Shown here: positions 23,648 through 34,955 of the stretch, one piece after another
How the letters are laid out: each line of letters starts with the position of its first letter
How positions within the stretch are numbered: the stretch's first letter is position 1
NCBI GenBank assembly: GCA_019671005.1
Contig: CM033721.1
Location: forward strand, 49,704,864 to 49,768,863
Direction: 5' to 3'
DNA: 64,000 bases
Origin: Hibiscus mutabilis
Taxonomy: Eukaryota > Streptophyta > Magnoliopsida > Malvales > Malvaceae
Notes under the pieces: model-generated
What the model saw: the letters and a program-made list of their open reading frames with translations, nothing else
Databases searched by the model: none
Told to the model about the DNA's origin: nothing
Made by a program: the position numbers and the translations under genes

Positions 23648-24222
23648 AACCATCTCTGCCCTACAACTCGCAAGACTAAAACCATCCCCGCCCTATTACT
23701 CCCGTGGGTCCTGAGACCCACCTAATCCCCTCTTTACCCGCCCTGTAAACCTTTCATATAAAATTTTTGTAACTATTAGTTAAAAATATAAATCAAATTT
23801 GTTATGAAAAAAGTATAAAATACCCGTCATTTGGACTCCCACAACATAGTGAAATTATTCTAATTGTCACAATTTTTTAAAAATAATAATATACGAAATT
23901 AAAATTGTACAACAAAAAAATTTGGACTAAAAAGCTACTAAAGTCTATTGTAAAGGATAAAAAATAACACAAATAACATGTAAAATAATATTTCAATTGC
24001 TTAACAAATAAACATTGCAGAAAAAGTTAAAAAATATAAAAATTAAAAAACAACCTTAAAAAATAAGAACAAATACCGATAGAATCTAAATAACATACAA
24101 TATTAGGAAAATAAAATTAAAAAAGTAGAAGAATAACTTATATATGGTGAGGACTGAAAAGAAGAAAAAAAAACCCTTAAAAAGGCATAATGACATACAA
24201 CAATAAATAATAAACTAATAAA
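23648..24222. repeat. Direct repeat, copy 2
   Basis: Second complete copy of the unit at 21815-22385. Small differences include CCATCTCTGCCCTAC for CTATCTCTTCCCCAC and an extra A in the AAAAAGTATAAAATA stretch. Confidence 0.85.
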
Positions 24223-25960
24223 CATAATAAATGTTATATATCTATATATATAAATTTTCATAAATATTTCAAGATAAGTCAATGTAAATTATTTTAAATT
24301 TGACTCTTATTCAAATTGATATAAAGAAAAAAGTCAATATAAATTATTTTAAATTTGACTATGATCCAAACCGGTTTTGTATTTTTAGTAACATTTATAA
24401 TAATATTTTATAAGATCTGTTGGGGCGGGTGGGGACGATGTGGGGCAGATATGGATGATGCAAGGTGGGTGGGGATGATGCAAGACAGGTGGGGATGAGG
24501 CGGGTACAAAGACATATTCACGCCTTCCCCACCACCCATAACGAATCTAATTTTTATCTTCATCCCGCTTTACAACCCGCAAAATTTATAACCATCCATC
24601 CTAATTGAATGCGAAAGGGACGAATTTCTGCAAAACCCCCCTCGTTAACATTCCTAAATTGTGGCTCAGTCTCTGCTTTCATTTGATGCCAATCCAACGC
24701 CTTTTATTATTTAATATAAATATCAGTGATACGATTAACATGATATTTAAAATAATTTCTCTAAAAATTTATATTTAAAATAACGAAGCCATTTTGAAAT
24801 ACCTCTTATTGCCTATTGGAAGGCAGGGATGCATGCCTTGGCACGTGACTTTACTTTGATAAAGTACCATTGGATGAACGGTGAATTATAGGCGCACAAA
24901 TTTTTATACAAGTCCTGAAAATTTTAATTTAGGGTAAAGTTTACGCATGATTATAAAATTATTATAAAAATATTCATTTTGATTCGTACAAGTTTTAAAT
25001 GTTATAAAATTTTCATTGAACTTTGGTTTTCTTACATTATGGTTATTAAGACGTTTATTGTCGTTAAGAGTATGAGAAATTATGCATAATAGTACACTTA
25101 GTCTTTTATATTTATACATTCCATCAATTTTAATTCTAATTTTAAAAAAAAAATTTAGCTCTCATTTTTTACACATCCTATTTATTTGGTCTTATTTTAA
25201 ATTATTAAATTATCAATTTGGTCCTATTAGTTAAGGGGTGATATGTCACCATCTGGTTGAACAAAAAATATTTATAATTAAAAATATGAAAAAATTTATA
25301 GGATGTGAAAATAATGAGGGCCAAAGTTATTGAATTTTTTGAATTAGGACAAAATTGATTGAATGTATAACTATGGTGGAATAAATATGACATTATACAA
25401 ATTTTCTTAACGACCACATCACCCTTAACAACAAGTAATGATTCAGTGACCATTTAGTAACAAAAACCAAAGTTTAATCACCATTTTGTAGAATATGAAA
25501 ACAAAAGAAACATTTTAGGATAGTTTAGTGATCATTTGTGAACTTTGCCCTTTAATTTATTGTGTTGTTATTAAGTCCGAAATAATATTTTCGGTTGTTA
25601 CTGTTAAAGTAATGAAGTGATTTTTTTATTATTATTCGATCACATAGAAATTCAACCATCTCCAACTAATAATAAATTTACTTATCAGCTAAATACTTAA
25701 AATTATTATTTTTAATTTCACTTTATCATTTTAACAAAAAAAACTAAAATGATTATCAATTAAATGTACCTAATTCAGATTAACCGGCCAATAAATTAAA
25801 TGCATGTGCTTCTACCAAAATAAATAGAATATACTGATGACATTAAAAAAATGAAGGGACAAAAATATTTAATCTGAATTAAACTAAAGGGGTCAAACAG
25901 TGCAAGGGCTGAAACCAGAATCAGACAAAAGTAGTAAGAAAAAGTTTTCTTAATGGAAAG
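24223..25960. other. Intergenic region, no gene
   Basis: AT-rich. A G-rich segment at 24418-24520 repeats GGTGGGGATGATGCA-like units about four times. It may be the complementary end of the C-rich start of the repeat at 23648, as in an inverted-repeat element, but I cannot prove this. Short frames at 24904-25119 and 25205-25453 show no resemblance to anything I know. Confidence 0.5.
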
Positions 25961-26375
25961 GGTTAATATACATTTGGATACCTAAAACTTGACTTTAAGA
26001 TTGAATTTTATACCTAAACTTGTTTTGGGTCCAATTTGGTATCTAAACTTAACTTTAAGATTCAATTTAGTATTGAAACACTTTTATTGGTTCAGTTAGG
26101 TACCAAATTTTGGCTTATTGGTCCAAATCGGTACCTTACCTTGATTATTTGGTCCAAATTGATACTTATGGTTTTTAACCATTTTGAACCAATAAGTACA
26201 GTTTGTGTGCCTATTTAATCTGAAAAGCCAAGTTCAATTATATAATTGGATTAAAAATATTTTAGGTACCAAATTGAACTTTGGTGCCAAGTTTAACTAC
26301 CTAATTGGACCCAAAAAAATTAAGTACCAAATTGAATCTTGAAACCAACTACAAAGATCAAAATGTATATTTACC
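25961..26375. mobile_element. MITE-like element upstream of actin
   Basis: The left end GGTTAATATACATTT (25961) matches the complement of the right end (GGTAAATATACATTT, ending 26375). Pairing extends inward over more than 100 bp with mismatches, through GGGTCCAATTTGGTA on the left and its counterpart on the right. About 415 bp, non-coding. No convincing TSD. It ends about 75 bp before the conserved actin upstream block. Confidence 0.7.
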
Positions 26376-26450
26376 TTAAGAAAAAAAAGAAATGAAAATA
26401 TGGATGGATGGGAAACCAGTAAAACCAGTTTAGAGTGCGGTTGAAATGTT

Positions 26451-26649
26451 CCTTATAGCCATAAAAGGATTGTACGACCGATGAACACGGTAAAAAGTTT
26501 AAAAACAAGCACAAAGTTTTGCGTATCAGTTTTAAATTTCAAAAAGTTTTTGTCATTTATCACTTGTCATTTTTTTCTAGAATCTAAAGGGCCGGCAGTT
26601 TAGATCATCTTTCTCTGAATTTTTCGATTTTGCCTTTTACTTTGCGCAG
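26451..26649 (+). promoter_or_regulatory. Actin core promoter region and 5' UTR exon
   Basis: Sequence from about 26451 is the part conserved in the orphan copy at 3131. The 5' UTR exon ends at the donor CGCAG/GTGATT (26649/26650). The transcription start is not visible. TTATAGCCATAAAAGG at 26454 is the best TATA-like candidate. The MITE upstream means older distal elements may have been displaced. Confidence 0.5.
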
Positions 26650-27378
26650 GTGATTTTCTGTTTCTCTTCTGTTTGGTTGACGAGAAAACATAGGAAAAAT
26701 AAAAGAAGATAATAAAAAAATATTTAAACATCCCTGTTTTGTTATATACTGCGTATATTGTTTGTTTTTGGTCCGGTTTTCATGTTGCATTGGGTTGATT
26801 TCATAGGAATTGTAGGCATATGTTCTTTATTTTCTTAAAAAAAATGGATCATATATGATTCTCTAGATTTAATGATTGGATCTAAGATAATTTTCAGTTT
26901 TTCTTTTGTTTGGTTCATGAGAAAATAGAGAAAAAATAAAGGAAGAAATATAAACTAAGACTCCTGTTTTATCATGCAATACATATATTATTAGACCTTG
27001 ATCCGGTTTTCATTTGGCATTGTGTTTATTAAGTAGGAAATGTATGTATCTGTTATTTAGTTTAATTGTTTTTATTTTAGTTTTGTTCCTGATTGGATTT
27101 TAGAAGATTTATGATTCTTTAGCTTTTAATTATTGCATCTAGGATGCTTAATGGTTTATGTTGTCATTGATTTCGTAGAGTGTGTTTATTTTATTAATCA
27201 AAAAGATCAAAGAAGATGGGAATGTATAATTCTAAGAAGGTTTCAGTTCTTTACTTTAATCATAATATTCTTTAGCATATACCTTGTGATGGATTTTTCA
27301 TCGAAAGTGTTGCTTGTGGAATTGTGACTGTTTCTCTTATTGTCGTGGTGTTCATCTAATTTTGATGTTTCATTCCAG
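26650..27378 (+). other. Actin 5' UTR leader intron (729 bp)
   Basis: Donor GTGATT at 26650, acceptor CATTCCAG ending at 27378, 13 bp before the start codon. T-rich throughout. Plant actin genes commonly have a leader intron here that increases expression. It is partly duplicated at 3335-3939. Confidence 0.85.
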
Positions 27379-27391
27379 CTGGTGATACAAC

Positions 27392-27987
27392 ATGGCTGAG
27401 GGTGAAGATATCCAACCACTTGTATGCGATAATGGGACTGGAATGGTTAAGGTATAATTATAGGATTCACCGTCTTTGGAACATTATTAATTGTACTGTG
27501 TTCTAAGCAATATTGCTGGAACTTTTTATTTTTCTTGAAGTAGCTGTATTTGACACTGTCCGACAAATAGGTATATAGATAGACATAGGTATTTACGTCC
27601 AACACTCAAACCCGGGTTTGATTAACTTTGGTTCCAAGCTTTTGTCTTTAGCTTTATGTAGTATCTTTTCCTAGTGATGCATTTAAATCTCTTTAGGCTG
27701 GATTTGCCGGGGATGATGCACCAAGGGCAGTGTTCCCTAGTATTGTGGGTCGTCCACGTCACACTGGTGTGATGGTTGGAATGGGTCAGAAAGATGCATA
27801 TGTTGGGGATGAGGCTCAGTCCAAGCGTGGTATTCTCACTCTTAAATATCCAATTGAACACGGTATTGTTAACAACTGGGATGATATGGAAAAGATTTGG
27901 CATCATACCTTTTACAATGAACTCCGTGTGGCTCCGGAAGAACACCCAGTTCTTCTCACTGAGGCACCTCTCAACCCGAAAGCCAAT

Positions 27988-28025
<38 letters not shown>

Positions 28026-29615
28026 TGCACCCGCTATGTATGTTGCTATCCAGGCTGTTCTCTCACTTTATGCAAGTGGTCGAACAACCGGTAAGCCATT
28101 GCTACTCTCGATCTCATGTACAACACTTGATTGAAACAATCTCAAAGTTGAATTTGCATTTGATTTGAGACATTCTGAACTTTATGTAGGTATTGTTCTG
28201 GACTCTGGAGATGGTGTGAGCCATACTGTCCCCATTTATGAAGGATACGCCCTCCCTCATGCCATCCTCCGACTTGACCTTGCAGGACGTGACCTTACTG
28301 ACGCCCTCATGAAAATCTTAACCGAGCGTGGTTATTCGTTTACCACTACGGCTGAGCGTGAAATTGTGAGGGACGTGAAAGAGAAGCTGGCATACATTGC
28401 ACTTGATTACGAGCAAGAGCTGGAAACTTCCAAAACTAGCTCTTCCATCGAGAAGAGCTATGAGTTGCCTGATGGCCAGGTGATCACAATTTGTTCCGAG
28501 CGTTTCCGGTGCCCCGAAGTCCTTTTCCAACCTTCCATGATTGGGATGGAAGCTGCTGGCATTCATGAAACGACATACAATTCTATCATGAAGTGTGATG
28601 TGGATATCCGGAAGGATTTGTACGGAAACATTGTTCTCAGTGGTGGAACGACCATGTTCCCTGGAATTGCTGACAGAATGAGCAAGGAAATAACTGCCTT
28701 GGCGCCAAGCAGCATGAAGATTAAGGTGGTAGCTCCACCTGAAAGGAAATACAGTGTCTGGATTGGAGGCTCTATCTTGGCATCTCTCAGTACTTTCCAG
28801 CAGGTATTATTGACTTAATTAACTGATTGATCTAATCTTGAAAATCAATCAGCTGAACTAAAATTTGACTTTATATGATTTGATTATAAAACGTTAAAAA
28901 GCTAAACTTCATCCGAACCTGAAATAATTAAAACTTGAAATGTTTTAAACTCACAATCATGGGCGGAGCCACATAAGACATCCCAAAATTTTTTGGAAAT
29001 TATATTTTTCTATAAATTTTGTATATGAAAAAAATTTAAAAAATATATAATTCACACTCCTTTATAAATAAAATGACACCTCTTTATATATAACTAACCC
29101 CTTTAAATACTATTCAAAAAATGACACTTTTAAATAAATTTCTAGCTCCACCCCTGCTCACAATGCCTCGACAGAAAACTCAAACCTTAAAGTAATGGAC
29201 CCAAGTAACAGGAATCTGAACTTGGATTGACCCAAAATTTTCAAATAGGACCGAAAAATAACTCGGCATGCCAAACTAACCAGTTTAGCCTAAAGATTTT
29301 GCAACTCAATATGGAACTGTGTTCTACATTTGTCATACATGAGGGAATTTGGGACATTTTTTGCAAGAAATGATTCCCTAATCGTTGAAATTTGTTTCTG
29401 CCTCTGAAAAAAGGCTCGCTGCGGAGGGTAATTGCACTTTTGAAGTAAAGAGTGGAATCTCCTCACTCATCATTTCCTCTCTAGTAAGCTTCTTAGTTCA
29501 TACACATATACATACTTGAGGCATTTACTGAATGTGATTTGTAATGCAGATGTGGATTGCTAAGGCTGAGTACGATGAATCTGGGCCGTCTATTGTGCAC
29601 AGGAAATGCTTTTAA
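27392..29615 (+). CDS. ACT: Actin, complete, four coding exons
   Basis: Coding exons are 27392-27451, 27697-28090, 28190-28803 and 29550-29615, joined with GT-AG introns. They give 377 codons, the usual plant actin length, from [20 protein letters not shown] to HRKCF. Intron positions (after Lys20, within Gly152, after Gln356) are those typical of plant actin genes. Motifs: DNGTG and LDSGDGV for nucleotide phosphate binding, [20 protein letters not shown], and the C-terminal [12 protein letters not shown]. Actin polymerises into cytoplasmic filaments used in transport, growth and division. Oddities: ITICSERF where nearly all actins have a Gly followed by Ala or Asn (Cys253, Ser254), VNNWDD for the usual VSNWDD, and SGGTTMF for SGGSTMF. 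The frame is otherwise intact, so I call it functional, with the Cys253 change flagged. Intron 3 (28804-29549) is long because it carries an inserted MITE. Confidence 0.97.
28958..29156. mobile_element. hAT-type MITE in actin intron 3
   Basis: The 199-bp insert is bounded by CATGGGCGGAGC and the complement of GCTCCACCCCTG. It is flanked by a perfect 8-bp duplication, CTCACAAT (28950-28957 and 29157-29164). An 8-bp TSD with CA-GGGCGGAGC-like ends is typical of hAT MITEs. It lies away from both splice sites. Confidence 0.88.
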
Positions 29616-30291
29616 TTCCTCAGAATTCAAAATGGGAAAGTAATCGATGTGTTGGTTTTTTGGCTTAACAAATTCAGGCTCCTTAGTTTTTAAACCATTA
29701 CAACTTCTCTTTATTTCTTTCCTCTTATTTTATTTTTTCCTTTTATTCTATTTCTCTTTTTTTATGGTCATATTGTTATGAACTATAAAAAACGGTGGAG
29801 GTAATGGTAGATTTCAAATTTTTGTTTCTTTTTTATTTTCCTATAGCAGTTCTTGAAGGACTTTCATTCAATGCCATCCCAATGTTGTTTTTGCATTTTC
29901 TTTACCCTAGAATCTTCCTTTGGGTCCATGCCCTTTCTTTTGTTATTTAAAACAAATATTAGTGATACGATTAAAGTGATATCTAAAATATTGTTTTTTT
30001 AGTAACGCTTTAGATTTTAGGTAAACTATACTAGAAGTCATTTAGTTATAGGTTTTGGATCAAGCATGTCACTTTCTTCTAAAAATAACAATTGAATCAT
30101 ATTCAATCGTATGTTTAGAAACAAACATGTCATTTTTTTAAAAGTAACAATTCAGTCACTCAATTATAGGTTTAAGAATAAACATGTCACTCAATTAAAA
30201 TTGTGACAAAGAAGTCACCCTGTCATTAAAATTAAAATAAGGATTTTGTATAATAACAAATTTTAGTCCCCAAAACTTATGCATTTACTAA
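29616..30291 (+). other. Actin 3' flank and old LTR-like sequence
   Basis: 29616 to about 29950 is the T-rich 3' UTR and flank; a precise poly(A) site is not assigned. 30020-30230 has three loose copies of a unit containing AACATGTCACT and AACAATTCAGTCACTC. The text just before 30291 reads on at 41778, so MULE-1 inserted here. Confidence 0.5.
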
Positions 30292-30651
30292 GTCTTAATA
30301 GGCAAATAGGTGCCCAAACTATGCCCTTTTTTCCAGTTAGGTGCCCAAAATATTTTTCAGGCCAAATAAGTGCCCAACTTTTTCATTCCGTGACCCATTT
30401 AAGGTTCTCCGTTAATTCTCACCGTTAAAAGACACATGTCACATCCTAAAAATTCAAAAATTATATTAAAAATAAATAAATTTATTAAAACAAAATAAAA
30501 ATAAAAATAAATCCTAAAATTTTCAAATATTCCCAAAATAGTCCCCAAATCCCCAAACCTACCAAATTCGCTCACTCCCGCCGACGTTGGTCACGTTGCC
30601 GGAGACAGAATGAAGCGCCCTCCCCTCGCCAAGCAACCTACACACCATTCG

Positions 30652-33599
30652 TGTAACGTCCTTAAAACCGGCCTAGTCAAAATTGGGTTCCGATGATCGA
30701 AGACCCGGTATCGGAAGAGCCTAAATATTGCCTTGACATGTTTATTTCATTGATAGCGAGCCTTAGATGTGCACACTCCTCAGTTGAGAACTTCTTTGGA
30801 AGAATTGAATCCTGAAACTGAGCCAAGCGTATCGATACAGTAGGCCCTGTACTGGTACAGTGTAACAATTTCTAACTAACTTACCGAATTTGGCTTAGCT
30901 GTATCGATACGGTTATAAGGCGTATCGGTACGGGCACCTGTCAAAAATGATTTTTGTGACTAAATCAAGGGAATTAAAGATGGATGGGTGAGTCACCTCT
31001 TTGCTTGACCCACCCCACGTGAACAAGGGTCATCCATTTGACAAAAGATGACAATTGATTGAGGAAAAAAGGGATTTATTGATATTAAATAGGTTTCCTC
31101 CCAAGCTCGAAAACCATGTGATTGGTTGTTTGGGAGGCAACCCTTGTGTAAAGGAAACCATCAGCCAAAACCCTTAGGGAATAAAAGAAAGGGGTTAAAA
31201 TATATTTAAGTAAACCGAGGCTAAGTTCCTACCTCTTTATCCATTTCCATTAAAGAACAAGCAAGCACCACCATTTTCATCTTCAACCTTATGCTCCCAA
31301 GCAAGCACCTCTCTTGTTCAACTTCTTAGAATTGAGTTTCCTCCGATTTACCGATACTATCAAATAGCTCTTAATTGGGTAAGAATAAGCCCTCTATCAA
31401 TTGCTCAAATCTACAGATATAATGAGTTTATTTCCCAATTGAAGATGTTGAGCTTATAGGTCAATCCAGGGAAATTTATCCATCTAATAGCCAATTGCTA
31501 TTTCTATCATAGATATTAAACTTGATGTCGTTATATTGATTTCAATATCATAGTATCGATTCTAATCAATTCCTATTGTTGTAACCTAGCTCAAGAGGTG
31601 GTGAAAGATCCTCCGTCATCTCTAATGGAAGCTCGAAGAAAAGGAGTTGTAATCCAAGAGCCTTGAAAGCTTCAGAATCGATGTGAGTATAGTTGGAGTC
31701 TTGGGACGAGGCTAGGCGCCTACCCAGTTTCATTGTCATTGAATTTAGCAATGCTGACCTTTATTGTTAAGTGATATTACATCGAACCACTTAGTGGACA
31801 TTATTGGTAAGCATCAGTAAGTATAGCAACAAATATCGAACATCAATACGGTTATTGTCATTGAATCATAGAAATATAGAATATTAGTCATAGAGCATCG
31901 TCATTGCCATGGTTATAGACTTTGCCATCAAGCATTGTTAATGCCATTGTATTTGTCACCGAAACATTGAAAATGAATCATAGGTCATTGATATTGTCAT
32001 GAAAGTCATTGAACATTGCCATCGCTATTGAACATTGTTATTGAACATTGCCTATTAACAAGGACACTAGACATTGTTATTGTTACTAAACATTGATTAT
32101 TGATATTTTTATCAGACCTTGGATTCGAAATACATTGGATACAATTGGCATGCCATAGAATTCATGAGCTTACTGTACTGGTGGACAACGGTCCTAGGGC
32201 TACGACCTATATTGAGTTGGCGAGGCGGAGGGATGTTTTGTGATATTGGTCATATTGGCGAGGCAGGGGGACTAGACCATGTATTGATTTGGTGAGGCAT
32301 AGGAATTCGCGTATCCACTATCCCGATTTGATCCAAGGATTATTGTTAAAATATGATAACATTGCTATTGAACATGATCATCAGATTGCTATTATTGATC
32401 CATTGTGTTGTCATGGTCGTTGCATGAGTAGGAATGCATATCATTGATATTGATATTGGTTATGACTACCTCACAAGGTAAAGTATGCCTAATGCATTTC
32501 ATTTCATACATTTTAGGTTGAAGGAATCATTGTTGAAGATCAGAGAGGTTGAAGTTTGACAAGTTACAAGCAAGCTAGAGTAAAGTATTTTGTCCCTATA
32601 AACTCCTAGAATGGTGGCCCTTTTGATGTGTGTATATTGTCTATGCTTGTATAAGTTTATATAACCCTAAAATGACTTTTGAGTTGTGTTAAAAGTGACT
32701 AAAATGGTATATTTGGCACTGAAAGGTGAAAACATAGTAAAAAAACTCGTATGGCCATAAAATTTGACATGCTAGTAGATTAAAGGGTTATAAATTTGCT
32801 AGTAAAGTTTCATTGTATTTGGGCATCGTTCTGTAGGTTAAATTGAATAAAAATCAGATAAAATCTGTCATTACAGTGTAAGGTGTATTGATACAGGTGG
32901 TGGTGTATCGATGCGGCCTTGCATACTTGGTTAGATCAATACTGGTCAAAAAGGGGTGTATCGATACTACTTAGGCGTATCAGTACGGACTTTGGTCACT
33001 GGAATTTGATTACAAAAATGGTATCGATACAGGTTTAGGGCGTATCGATATGAAGTCAATGTGGTCAACTTGTATCGATACGGCCTCACGTGTATCTATA
33101 TGAGCTTGTTCCCTTTAATCTGGAATTCTTGAATTAAGCATGGTGTATCGATACAATCTTCAGGGTATCGATATGGTGGCAGGTAAATTAGTTATAAATG
33201 ATAAAGAACAGCTTTTAAAATTTTGCAATATAGTCACTGAAATCTTATAAGTCTAATTGATAAGGCTAATAGACTCTGATTAGCATGAAATTTTACAAGT
33301 TCACTATTATTTCGTTGAATTTCATTGTGGTATTGTTAGTTACAGAAAATGACCCTTAAATTATCAGACTTACAGTTTAATCCTTAAAACTTGTAAAAGT
33401 TATAAATCTGTCCTAATTGATGGGTTACTGTTCCATACAAGATAAATTGGACTAATGCTTATACTTAGTAATGTTTAAAGAGTATAATATCGATTGAATG
33501 TTAGTCATTGATTGAAATTTTATAGCATCGATCACCGTATTGTTCAACGGTAGCACGCTCCGACCTGGTTCTCAACTAGGCTAGGATAAGGGTGTTACA
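30652..33599 (+). mobile_element. 5' LTR of Tekay-2
   Basis: 2948 bp, TGTAACGTCC to GGGTGTTACA, matching 38389-41340 throughout. The 5-mer before it, ATTCG (30647-30651), corresponds to GTTCG after the 3' LTR (41341-41345), a TSD with one change. It contains seven pairs of GTATCGATAC-like palindromes (30829-30931 and 32885-33174) and an ATTG-rich low-complexity stretch (31800-32120). Confidence 0.93.
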
Positions 33600-33603
33600 T
33601 TTG

Positions 33604-33616
33604 TGGTATTAGAGTT
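33604..33616 (+). promoter_or_regulatory. Primer binding site of Tekay-2
   Basis: TGGTATTAGAGTT lies 4 bp after the LTR, one or two changes from the initiator Met-tRNA site TGGTATCAGAGC. Confidence 0.8.
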
Positions 33617-33742
33617 AGAGTTTAGTCGATTCTAGGACTAAACCGAAGCTTATTGCATTGTTATTATGTTACTTTGCCACCTAAGAGTTGTATATTGTGT
33701 ATATTGTGACTTGCACTAATCCGATCTCCTTATGTTATAGAT

Positions 33743-34935
33743 ATGTCTGAGACTAACCAAGCTCTCATAAATAAGCATGCTACCAGCTCCTCGACTCATG
33801 GCGAGGAAGTAAGAGGGAGACCCACCGAATCCACCTAATCCTCCACCCTAGAATGTTGAATTGATATTTCCTGATGCACGGGTAAAGTGTTATCGGAACA
33901 TGGCTGTCATGTTCAAACAATTTATGACCTCGATGAGAGCTGAACAACCTGTGCAACCAACTCCACCTGTTTTCTATTATGCTCGGGCCCCTATTGATAA
34001 GCTGGAATCGCTTCGCACTTACACCTTCATCGGATAGGATGATGATAATCTTGAGGTTGCTGAATATTGGCTGGACAACACGCCGAGGGTCTTGAATAAA
34101 CAACTATAGTGTTCGGCTGAGCATAAACTTGAGTGTGCTCTCGCATTGTTAGCTGTTGAAGTGCTTCAATAGTGGGAGACCGCTATTCTTACTGTCCTTG
34201 AAGAGACCATCTCTTGGGAGTTCTTCTTTCAAGAAGCGTAGTATCTTTCTTCATCTGAAGCAAGGTGGCTGACCTATTAAGCAGTATATCAATGAATTCT
34301 GCAAGTACTGCTGATATGGTACAGAATACATCAAGAATGAGGAAGAAAAATGCAGGATGTTTATTACTAGGCTTAGCGACAAGCTACGCCCTATGTTTAC
34401 TACCTTAGGCATCACTGACTTCTAGGACCTCGTGAATCTAGTTAAGGCTACTGAAGCTGCATAGAAGGCTCAGAGAATGGGTGATCTAGCAAGTTTGAGA
34501 AGAAATTCAAAGATGATTCTTGACCTCCTAAGTGGAACAAGAAGGGCAAGTACTAAGGCCCTAAGCAGAATGCATACTCATAACCTTTCCGTTCTGGGAA
34601 CATTGAGAGACCTCAGACCGTAACACAATCTTTTTCTAACACGGCTTCAGTTGAAAGTATTGGAGAATCCAATCGAAGATCAAAGAATCCAGTTTGCAAC
34701 TATTGTCAGAAACGACATCCAATGGACCAGTGTCGTAAGCAGATTGGAGCTTATTTTTACTGTGGTGAACAAGGTCATTTCATCCGTGACTGTCCTCCTG
34801 GTGCCACGAAGTCCACTGTTGCACTGGTAAATGTCGTATCCCCTGCTCAGTCCTTCCGTGGTAAGGGATCGAGGTAAGTACCATCGGGAGCTGCGGGGAA
34901 ACCTAGTGGCTCAAGAAGACCATCAAACAAGTAGG
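33743..34935 (+). pseudogene. Broken gag of Tekay-2
   Basis: It starts at ATG 33743 (SETNQALINKHA). The retrotransposon gag domain spans about 33990-34480 (PIDKLESLRTYTFIG...EYWLDNTPRVL). A zinc knuckle pair at about 34690-34810 reads CNYCQKRHPMDQC then YFYCGEQGHFIRDC, where the first Cys of the second knuckle is Tyr. Stops include TAG at 34035, 34107 and 34170. Compared with Tekay-3 (55736-55784), about 47 bp are missing after 34230, which shifts the frame. Gag would form the particle core; this copy cannot. Confidence 0.88.
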
Positions 34936-34955
34936 AATCTAAGGCACCTGCTCAA

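Noticed and set aside
25961..26375. 9-bp TSD for the MITE upstream of actin
   Set aside because: Flanking sequences (AATGGAAAG and TTAAGAAAA) do not match well enough to claim a duplication.
27622..28005. 127-codon frame antisense to actin exon 2
   Set aside because: A shadow of a strongly constrained exon; no family resemblance and the sense gene explains the sequence.
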